Positions 57,617-64,000 of a DNA stretch of 64,000 bases are shown here, piece after piece. A program made the translations under genes and the position numbers. The DNA is from Streptomyces sp. RerS4 (lineage in GTDB: Bacteria; Actinomycetota; Actinomycetes; Streptomycetales; Streptomycetaceae), in the NCBI RefSeq assembly GCF_023515955.1, contig NZ_CP097322.1, positions 5,876,501 to 5,940,500 on the forward strand, read 5' to 3'. The stretch's first letter is position 1. Every line of letters starts with the position of its first letter. The notes beneath the pieces are model-generated. The model was not told the DNA's origin and ran no database searches. It was given only the letters and a program-made list of their open reading frames with translations.

Positions 57617-58444
57617 ATGAGCCCGGGTTGCCGAGGTCATGCGCTGCTCCGGACTGGAACACGGAGTTTTCATCCCTTGATCGACAACCGTAATGCCGAT
57701 GGCTGGGTCCGCCGCTATCACGCCGCGGACGAAAGCCCGATCCGACTGGTCTGCCTCCCGCACGCCGGTGGATCCGCCTCCTTCTACTTCCCCATGTCCC
57801 AGGCCCTGGCCCCGGCGGTGGACGTCCTCAGCGTCCAGTACCCCGGACGCCAGGACCGCCGGCACGAGCCGGGGATCACCGACATCGGCGCCTACGCCGA
57901 CGCCCTGACCACCGCCCTCCTGCCGTGGCTGGACAAGCCCCTGGCCTTCTTCGGCCACAGCATGGGCGCCGTCCTCGCCTTCGAGGTGACGCGCCGACTG
58001 GAACGCGACCACGACGTCCACCCCGTACGCGTCTTCGCCTCGGGCCGGCGCTCACCGTCGAGTTTCCGCCACGAGAGCGTGCACCTGCGCGACGACGACG
58101 GCATCGTCGCCGAAATGCGGGAACTCAGCGGGACCGACGCCGCCATTCTCGGCAACGAGGAGATTCTCCGCATGGTGCTCCCCGCCATTCGGAGCGACTA
58201 CACGGCGATCGAGAACTACCGGGCCGCGGCCGACGAAACGGTGAACACCCCGATCACCGTACTGACCGGCGAGTCCGACCCCCGCACCAGCGGCGAAGAA
58301 GCGGAAGCCTGGGAAGCCCACACCCTCGGTGAATTCGACATCCATCGTTTCCCCGGCGGCCATTTCTTCCTCGCCCGCCACCAGGCGCGGATCTTGAAGA
58401 TCGTTTCTGAGGAGCTCGCAGCGGCCACCGCCCCGAAGGGCTGA
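57617..58444 (+). CDS. Type II thioesterase (alpha/beta hydrolase)
   Basis: A 275-residue thioesterase of the family that edits or releases acyl groups in polyketide and nonribosomal peptide synthesis. RLVCLPHAGGSASFYFPM, SVQYPGRQDRRHEP, the nucleophile FFGHSMGAVLAFE, the Asp in TGESDPRTSG and the His in FPGGHFFLARH are all present. No PKS or NRPS gene is in the window, so it is an orphan here. The ATG at 57617 has GGAAG upstream; an in-frame TTG at 57677 would remove 20 non-conserved residues. Confidence 0.92.
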   Translation: MSPGCRGHALLRTGTRSFHPLIDNRNADGWVRRYHAADESPIRLVCLPHAGGSASFYFPMSQALAPAVDVLSVQYPGRQDRRHEPGITDIGAYADALTTALLPWLDKPLAFFGHSMGAVLAFEVTRRLERDHDVHPVRVFASGRRSPSSFRHESVHLRDDDGIVAEMRELSGTDAAILGNEEILRMVLPAIRSDYTAIENYRAAADETVNTPITVLTGESDPRTSGEEAEAWEAHTLGEFDIHRFPGGHFFLARHQARILKIVSEELAAATAPKG

Positions 58445-58660
58445 GCCGCGCGCCGGGAGGTGGCCGCATGACCACCGGCCGACCCGGCGGCGAACGGACG
58501 AACGGGACCCGAGGCGCGACCGGCACCCTTCCCGCACGGAGGGAAACCGACCCCCGCCCCGGACCACCCCGAATCACCCCGCCCGCCCGGCGGGGGCGCG
58601 AGGAGGCACGACGCAGTGCAGTGCAGGGCAGACTCAGGTAGCCCGGGGGAAGGAAACGCC

Positions 58661-61558
58661 GTGGAGGCAAGGCTGGTCGAGCGTGAACACGAGTGGCAGA
58701 CGCTGAACGACCTGCTCGACAGCGCCCGTCGGGGTCGCGGACGCGTCGCCGTCATCAGCGGCCCCATCGCCGGCGGGAAGACGACCCTGCTGGAACGCTT
58801 CACCGAAAAGGCCCTCTCCGAAGGGGCGTTGGTGCTGGAAGCGGCCGGCTCCCGCGCCGAGCGCTACCTCCCCTTCGGGATCCTGCGCCGCATCCTCGAC
58901 AGCGCCGCACCGCTGGACCCCGCCGTCCACGCCGAGGCCACCGCACTGCTCGACGCGGTGAGCGCCCAGGCCACGGACGGCGACGACGACGCCGAGGGCG
59001 CCGTCGAGGCGGGCATGCGGGTCCTGCCCCACGTCTGCGCCTCGCTCCTGCGGATCGCCCGCGACCGGACCGTCGTCATCGCCGTCGACGACGTCCACCA
59101 CGGCGACGAACTCTCCCGCGCGTTCCTGCTGTGCCTGGCCCGCAGGGTCCGGCAGGCCGGCGTCCTGATCGTGCTCACCGAGGCCGTACGCCTGCTGCCC
59201 GCCCAACTCGACTTCCACGCCGAACTCAAGCGCCAGCCCAACTGCACCACCCTGCGGCTCCCCCTGCTCAGCACGGACGGCACCGCACGCCTCCTCGCCG
59301 ACCACTTCTCCACCGCCGCCGCCGGGCGGCTGTCCACCGACTGCCGGGAGGCCACCGGCGGAAACCCGCTGCTGGTCAAGGCCCTCCTGGAAGACGGCCT
59401 GGCCGCCCTGGGCGACAGCGAACCCTTCCAACCGCTGGCCCCCGCCGAGACCTTCGAGCGCGCCGTCCTGGACTGCCTCCACCGGGGCGACCCCGAGATG
59501 CCCGCCGTCGCCCGGGGCATCGCCGTCCTCGGCGACGCCTGCCCGCCCGCCCTGCTCAGCCGCATCACCGACGTCCACGTCAAGACCGCCGAACTGGCCG
59601 TCCAGGACCTGGGCCGGTGCGGAATCTTGCGCGACGGCGCCTTCCGCGCGGCCGCCACCCGCAACGCCGTACTCACCGCGACCCCGCCCGGCGCACTGTC
59701 CGCCCTCCACCAGCGTGCCGCGCGCCTGCTGCACCAGGAAGGCGCGGCCGCCCTCGACGTCGCCCGCCACCTCCTCGCCGCCCGCAAGCCGGTCGACGAC
59801 TGGGCCATCCCCGTCCTCCAGGACGCCGCCGAATACGCCCTCGTCGAAGGCGACCCCCAACTCGCCCTGCGCTGCGGCGAACTCGCCGTCGACTCCTGCC
59901 CCGAGGGCGCGCGCCGCACCGCCCTGAAGTCCCGCCTGGTCAGCATCGTCTGGCGCAGCAGCCCGGTCGCCGCCGAAAGCCACCTGCGCCAGCTCTCCCG
60001 CGAGTTCTGCGCCGGCCGGCTCAGCGACCGCGACCTCCTGCACGCCGTGTCCTGCCTGGCCTGGATGGGCGAGGCCCGCCAGGCCTCCGAGGAGATACGC
60101 CGCCTGCAGAACGCCGCCGACCAGGCCCGCGCCGCCGGAACGCCCTTCGCCTACGAACCCGGCACGCTCGCCGCCGCCCAGAGCTGGCTCTCCGTGATCA
60201 GCCCCCCGGTACGCGACGCGTTCGCCACCGCCGCGCCCCCGGACACCACCGCGCCCGGACACCCGCGTACGCCGACCACCGACCGCCCCCTGGTCGCCAC
60301 CGCCGCCGCCGTCGCCGTCTACGACATGCCCGACGACGCCCACGTACCGGCCGCCGAGGCCATGCGGACCGCGCTGCGCGGCGGCCACGGCGAGGCGGCC
60401 GTCGCCGAGGCCACGCGGGTCCTCCAGCGCTACCACCTCAGCGACCGCACCCTGACCCCCCTCGTCCTCGCCGTCCTGGCCCTCGTCTACGCGGGCCGCC
60501 TCGACCTAGCCCTGACCTGGATCGACCGGCTGCTCGGCGAATGCTCCGCGCACAACGCACCGACCTGGCAGGCGCTCCTCGGCGTGGTGCGCGCCGAGGT
60601 CGCCCTGCGCCAGGGCGACCTGCCGGGCGCGGCCGCCCAGGCCCGTCACGCCATGTCGCTGATATCCGCCCCGTGTTGGGGCGTGGGCATCGCCCTGCCG
60701 CTCGGGGTCCTCATCGAGGCCGAGACCCAGATGGGCAACATCGACGAGGCGATGAGCCTGCTCGAACGGCCCGTCCCCGAGGCGATGTCGGAGACCCGGA
60801 TCGGACTGCACTACCTGCGGGCCCGGGGCCGCTGCCACCTCGCCACCGGCCGCTACCACGCCGCCCTGCGCGACTTCCTCACCTGCGGGGAACTCATGCA
60901 GGCCTGGGACATGGAGGCCGCCGAACCGGCGCCGTGGCGGCTGGACGCCGCCGAGGCGTGGCTGGCCATCGGCAACGTCGCGCGCGCCCGCGAGTACGTC
61001 GAGCAGCAGCGCCGGCGCGAGGCGGGCCCGGCCGGAAGCCGGCCGCGCGGACCCCTGCTCCTCGCGCTGGCCCGCACCAGCGGAGACCTCGCCTACCGCC
61101 TCAAGCGCCTCACCGAGGCCGTCGAGATCCTGGAACAGGGCGAGGACCGGCTCCAACTCGCCCGCACGCTCGGCGAACTGGGCAGCGCCTACCGCGCCGC
61201 CGGGGACTTCAACCGGGCCCGGATGCTCGTCCGCAAGGCCTGGCACGTCGCCAAGTCCTGCGGGGCGCAGCCGCTGTGCCAGGAGTTCACCCCCGGCCAG
61301 GGCGACGGCGAACCCGCCGCCGCGGTCGGGCGCGAGGCGGAAGCGCCGAAGGAGGCCGAGGTGTTGTCCGAGGCCGAGGCCCGGGTGGCGCTGCTGGCGG
61401 CGCGCGGTCACACCAACCGGGAGATCGCCACGAAGCTCTACGTCACCGTTTCCACGGTCGAGCAACACCTGACCCGCATCTACCGCAAGCTGAAGGTCAA
61501 ACGGCGCCGCGACCTGCCCGCGCGCCTGTGGGACCTGAGCCTGCCCGGCATCGCCTGA
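58661..61558 (+). CDS. LAL-type LuxR family ATPase regulator
   Basis: A 965-residue regulator. The N-terminal AAA-like ATPase has Walker A GPIAGGKTT (residues 34-42) and Walker B VVIAVDDVHHGD; a long helical TPR-like middle follows, and the last 65 residues form a LuxR HTH (SEAEARVALLAARGHTNREI and STVEQHLTRIYRKLKV). LAL proteins usually activate antibiotic or sugar gene clusters in Streptomyces. GGGGAAGG supports the GTG at 58661. It probably activates the thioesterase promoter just upstream and perhaps genes outside the window. A strong terminator follows. Confidence 0.93.
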   Translation: MEARLVEREHEWQTLNDLLDSARRGRGRVAVISGPIAGGKTTLLERFTEKALSEGALVLEAAGSRAERYLPFGILRRILDSAAPLDPAVHAEATALLDAVSAQATDGDDDAEGAVEAGMRVLPHVCASLLRIARDRTVVIAVDDVHHGDELSRAFLLCLARRVRQAGVLIVLTEAVRLLPAQLDFHAELKRQPNCTTLRLPLLSTDGTARLLADHFSTAAAGRLSTDCREATGGNPLLVKALLEDGLAALGDSEPFQPLAPAETFERAVLDCLHRGDPEMPAVARGIAVLGDACPPALLSRITDVHVKTAELAVQDLGRCGILRDGAFRAAATRNAVLTATPPGALSALHQRAARLLHQEGAAALDVARHLLAARKPVDDWAIPVLQDAAEYALVEGDPQLALRCGELAVDSCPEGARRTALKSRLVSIVWRSSPVAAESHLRQLSREFCAGRLSDRDLLHAVSCLAWMGEARQASEEIRRLQNAADQARAAGTPFAYEPGTLAAAQSWLSVISPPVRDAFATAAPPDTTAPGHPRTPTTDRPLVATAAAVAVYDMPDDAHVPAAEAMRTALRGGHGEAAVAEATRVLQRYHLSDRTLTPLVLAVLALVYAGRLDLALTWIDRLLGECSAHNAPTWQALLGVVRAEVALRQGDLPGAAAQARHAMSLISAPCWGVGIALPLGVLIEAETQMGNIDEAMSLLERPVPEAMSETRIGLHYLRARGRCHLATGRYHAALRDFLTCGELMQAWDMEAAEPAPWRLDAAEAWLAIGNVARAREYVEQQRRREAGPAGSRPRGPLLLALARTSGDLAYRLKRLTEAVEILEQGEDRLQLARTLGELGSAYRAAGDFNRARMLVRKAWHVAKSCGAQPLCQEFTPGQGDGEPAAAVGREAEAPKEAEVLSEAEARVALLAARGHTNREIATKLYVTVSTVEQHLTRIYRKLKVKRRRDLPARLWDLSLPGIA

Positions 61559-61561
61559 CAA

Positions 61562-61603
61562 GGGCCGGGTGCCCGAGGCCGTGCGACCCCGGGCACCCGG
61601 CCC
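61562..61603. terminator. Perfect bidirectional hairpin terminator
   Basis: GGGCCGGGTGCCCG (61562-61575) and CGGGCACCCGGCCC (61590-61603) form a perfect 14-bp stem with a 14-nt loop. It lies between the convergent ends of the LAL regulator and response-regulator genes, so it can stop transcription from both sides. Confidence 0.85.
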
Positions 61604-61633
61604 CCACTCATGTCCGGGCCTCCACCGGGTCCG

Positions 61634-62266
61634 TCAGGACAGCAGGCCCCGCTCCAGGGCCGCCATCACCGCCGCCGTGCGGTCCGACACCGACAGCTTC
61701 TTGAACGACCGCAGCAGATGCGTCTTGACCGTCGCCTCGCTGATGAACAGCCGCCGCCCGATGTCCGCGTTGGTCATGCCCTGCCTGACCAGTTGCAGGA
61801 CCTCCCGCTCCCGCTCGGACAGGGCGGGCGCCTCCACCACCCGGGCCCGGAACAGCTTCGGCGCCAGCGACGGCGTCAGCACCGTCTCACCGCGCGCCGC
61901 CGCCTTCACGGCCTGCACCAACTCCTCGCGGGAGCTGCCCTTGAGCAGGTAGCCCGCCGCGCCGGCCTCGACCGCGCGCAGGATGTCGGCGTCGTCCTCG
62001 TAGGTGGTCACGATGACCACCTTGGTACGGGGCGACTCCCGCAGGATGTGCCCGGTCGCGGCCACCCCGTCCATCGCCCCCATCCGCAGGTCGAGCAGGA
62101 CGATGTCCGGTTTCAGCCGGCCCGCCTGTACGACCGCCTCCTCGCCCGAGCCGGCCTGGCCCACGACCCGGATGCCCGCGTCCAGCTCCAGCATCGCCGA
62201 CAGACCCTCCCGGACCACCGGATGGTCATCGACGAGCAACACCCCGATCGGTTCGCGCTCACTCAT
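61634..62266 (-). CDS. NarL/FixJ family response regulator
   Basis: A 210-residue regulator. The receiver domain has VLLVDDHPVVREGLSAML, phosphoacceptor Asp59 (IVLLDLRMGAMDG), VIVTTYEDD and YLLKGSSREEL; the LuxR-type HTH is LSEREREVLQLVRQGMTNAD then IGRRLFISEATVKTHL. It is the output partner of the sensor kinase gene that overlaps it by 8 bp upstream. The target genes are unknown. Confidence 0.94.
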   Translation of the reverse strand: MSEREPIGVLLVDDHPVVREGLSAMLELDAGIRVVGQAGSGEEAVVQAGRLKPDIVLLDLRMGAMDGVAATGHILRESPRTKVVIVTTYEDDADILRAVEAGAAGYLLKGSSREELVQAVKAAARGETVLTPSLAPKLFRARVVEAPALSEREREVLQLVRQGMTNADIGRRLFISEATVKTHLLRSFKKLSVSDRTAAVMAALERGLLS

Positions 62267-63539
62267 CGTCCGACTCCTCTCCCACCGGGCCCAGCGGCAC
62301 CGTCACCTCGACACTCGTGCCCGCTCCCGGGCTGCTGTCGACCCGCACCGTTCCGCCGATCTCCGCCACCCGGGCCCGCATCCCGCGCAACCCGAAACCG
62401 CTCTGCGCCTCGCTGCGGTCCTCTTCCGGCACGGCCTCGCGCCAGGCGTCCACGGCGAAGCCCGCGCCGTCGTCGCGGACCACCAGCCGCAGCGCCCGCG
62501 GCGCGTACGCCACCAGCACCTCCACGGCGTGGGCGCCGCGCGCGTGCTTGCGTACGTTCGCGAACGACTCCTGCGCCGAACGGAGCAGCACCACGCTCAC
62601 CGCCATCGGCAGCGGCTGCTCCTCGCCCTCGGCCGTGCACCGCACCGTCAGCCCCGTCTCCTCCTTCAGCAGGTCCGCCTGCCGGCGTACGGCCTGCACC
62701 AGCGAGCTCTCCCGCAGCGCCGGCGGGGTCAGCTTCGAGACGAACCCGCGGGCCTCGGCCAGGCTGTCGCGGGCGACCCGCCCCGCCAGCCCGAGCCGCG
62801 CCCCCGCCCGTTCGGGATTGTCCACCACCTCCGACTCGGCGGCCTGCACCAGACTGATGATGCTGGTCAGGCTCTGCGCCAGGGTGTCGTGGATCTCACG
62901 GGCCAGCCGCTCGCGCTCGGCCGAGATACCGGCCTGGTGGGACAGGTGCGCCTCGCGCTCCCGGCTGCGCCGCAGCTCACCGATCAACTCGGCCCGCTCG
63001 GAGCTCTGCTGCACCACGCGGGTGATCCACAGGCCGAGCAGCACCGACAGGGCGATGCCCAGCAACGAGATGGGCAGCACCGACAGGATGTCCGGGTCGA
63101 ACGCGCCGCCCCGCAGCCACACCACCGTCACCGGCCACAGGTTGGCCACGACGACCAGCACGATCGCCGGCGGCATCGACAGGCTCATCATGAGCATGGG
63201 GACCACCGCGAACAGCGCGAAGGAACCACCGAGGTCGAGCGTGCTGGAGAAGGCGAACAGCAGGAACAGCCCGGCGGAGAAGACGACATTGCGCCGGCCC
63301 TTCGTCCGCTCGATCATCGGTTTGCGGCCGAGACCGGCGTACCAGGGCACGATCAGCGTCAGCGCGCCGATGGCGAGGGCCCGGCGGACCTGGTCCTCGT
63401 CGGAGGTGAACAGCAAAATGACCGTGACGAGGTAGGAGACGGCGAAGTAGCCGTCCCACAGGCCGAACCAGCGGCTCCCCGAGTCGACCCCGCGACGGGG
63501 GGCCTTCCGCGGGACCTCCTCCTGCGTGTATATGTGCAC
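62259..63539 (-). CDS. NarL-type membrane sensor histidine kinase
   Basis: A 426-residue HisKA_3 kinase. It has about five membrane helices in the first 175 residues with little extracellular sequence, so it may sense within the membrane. The phosphoacceptor is His217 in LAREIHDTLAQSLTSI; the ATPase domain has ESFANVRKHARGAH, VRDDGAGFAVDAW and SGFGLRGMRARVAE. TAGGAC lies 7 nt before the GTG at 63539, a leaderless-type start. An in-frame ATG at 63599 is an alternative. Its 3' end overlaps the regulator gene. Confidence 0.92.
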   Translation of the reverse strand: MHIYTQEEVPRKAPRRGVDSGSRWFGLWDGYFAVSYLVTVILLFTSDEDQVRRALAIGALTLIVPWYAGLGRKPMIERTKGRRNVVFSAGLFLLFAFSSTLDLGGSFALFAVVPMLMMSLSMPPAIVLVVVANLWPVTVVWLRGGAFDPDILSVLPISLLGIALSVLLGLWITRVVQQSSERAELIGELRRSREREAHLSHQAGISAERERLAREIHDTLAQSLTSIISLVQAAESEVVDNPERAGARLGLAGRVARDSLAEARGFVSKLTPPALRESSLVQAVRRQADLLKEETGLTVRCTAEGEEQPLPMAVSVVLLRSAQESFANVRKHARGAHAVEVLVAYAPRALRLVVRDDGAGFAVDAWREAVPEEDRSEAQSGFGLRGMRARVAEIGGTVRVDSSPGAGTSVEVTVPLGPVGEESDDE

Positions 63540-63706
63540 GGCACCAGTCCTACCACGAGCCCCACCGGTGTCCGTCGATCGGTTGACAGCCGGTCCCACC
63601 GATCGGTCGGCACCCGGGCCGAGCCGCCCCGCCTACGTTGGAACCAGCGGAAGGAGAACCGCGACAACGGATTTCGAGGCAATGCGGAAAGGGCGGGTTC
63701 GCTCAC

Positions 63707-64000
63707 GTGGGGCAGTTCACGACGGCACTCATCACCGGAACGACGATCCTGGCCGTCATCCTCGCGACCGACACCGGCCACCGGCGCATCACCGCCGCGA
63801 GGATCGCCGGCCCCACACTGGTGGCGTTCGTCGTCGTGGGTGTCTGCGTACACTCTTTCCCGACGGCCGGCAACGACACGTCGCTGCACCTCGCCGGCAT
63901 TGGCGTGGGTGGCATCTGCGGACTCGTCGCGAGCTCCCTGCTCACCGCCCACCAAGACCGTGCGGGAGACATCCGCAGCGTCGGCGGACTCGGCCACGCG
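63707..64000 (+). CDS. Hypothetical membrane protein, cut by window end
   Basis: A GTG at 63707 opens a frame with no stop before the window ends (98 codons). The visible part has three hydrophobic segments: TALITGTTILAVILA, TLVAFVVVGVCVHSF and LAGIGVGGICGLVASSLL. Third-position GC is high, as in real genes here. It diverges from the sensor kinase across about 165 bp. The family is not recognised, and its C-terminus lies outside the window. Confidence 0.7.
   Translation, partial: MGQFTTALITGTTILAVILATDTGHRRITAARIAGPTLVAFVVVGVCVHSFPTAGNDTSLHLAGIGVGGICGLVASSLLTAHQDRAGDIRSVGGLGHA

Noticed and set aside
1..64000. CRISPR arrays, tRNA and rRNA genes
   Set aside because: No regularly spaced identical repeats with unique spacers, no rRNA core sequences and no convincing cloverleaf with a TTCRA loop were seen on either strand by eye.

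Overview
The window is a very GC-rich actinobacterial chromosome segment, almost certainly from Streptomyces or a close relative. The evidence is the near-total G/C at third codon positions, many GTG starts, operons coupled by 4-bp ATGA/GTGA overlaps, start codons placed 6-7 nt after a TAnnnT box (leaderless type), a gluABCD operon, an hsp18/RheA pair, a large LuxR-family (LAL) ATPase regulator and F420-type oxidoreductases. I see no rRNA, tRNA, CRISPR array, insertion sequence or phage gene. Nearly all sequence is coding.

Layout. 0-3 kb: an inverted-repeat element, then an SDR, a DHFR-like reductase and an EamA exporter. 3-8.7 kb: a Gfo/Idh/MocA dehydrogenase divergent from a five-gene coupled sugar ABC-transporter/ROK kinase operon, closed by a short relative of the same inverted repeat. 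8.8-14 kb: MBL-fold hydrolase, exonuclease III, a small conserved protein and the glutamate transporter gluABCD. 14-24 kb: a secreted CocE-type hydrolase, an L,D-transpeptidase lipoprotein, MurJ, an OmpR-type two-component system with a lipoprotein, a cytochrome P450 and a membrane-anchored unknown. 24-28 kb: gamma-glutamyltransferase, a methionine aminopeptidase divergent from a small HTH regulator across a 42-bp palindrome, small Cys-rich and lipoprotein genes, and a frameshifted pseudogene. 28-32.6 kb: a reductive pyrimidine degradation operon (beta-ureidopropionase, class III aminotransferase, dihydropyrimidinase, F420-type oxidoreductase).

32.6-58 kb mixes two themes. One is a stress-type set: Rieske/DUF2231 protein, two DUF2267 proteins, Hsp18 with its divergent repressor RheA and a matching operator, a STAS anti-sigma antagonist, SDRs, a cysteine hydrolase, an alcohol dehydrogenase, type IB topoisomerase, a CBS protein and a DUF6766 membrane protein. 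Embedded in it (39.4-53 kb) is a nucleotide-heptose glycan cluster: a UXS-like epimerase, carbamoyltransferase, membrane GT2, GmhB-type phosphatase, heptosyltransferase-like GT9, two further glycosyltransferases, GmhA, HldE, an MFS transporter, an SDR and a second GT9. GmhA, HldE and GmhB together can make an ADP-heptose from sedoheptulose 7-phosphate; the transferases and carbamoyltransferase would build and decorate a heptose-containing glycan or metabolite. This is the most interesting system in the window, because the organism has no lipopolysaccharide.

57.6-64 kb: an orphan type II thioesterase preceded by a TAGGGGT direct repeat, a LAL regulator, a perfect convergent terminator, a NarL-type two-component pair and the start of a membrane protein cut by the window end. 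All functional calls come from reading motifs by eye; no database search was run.
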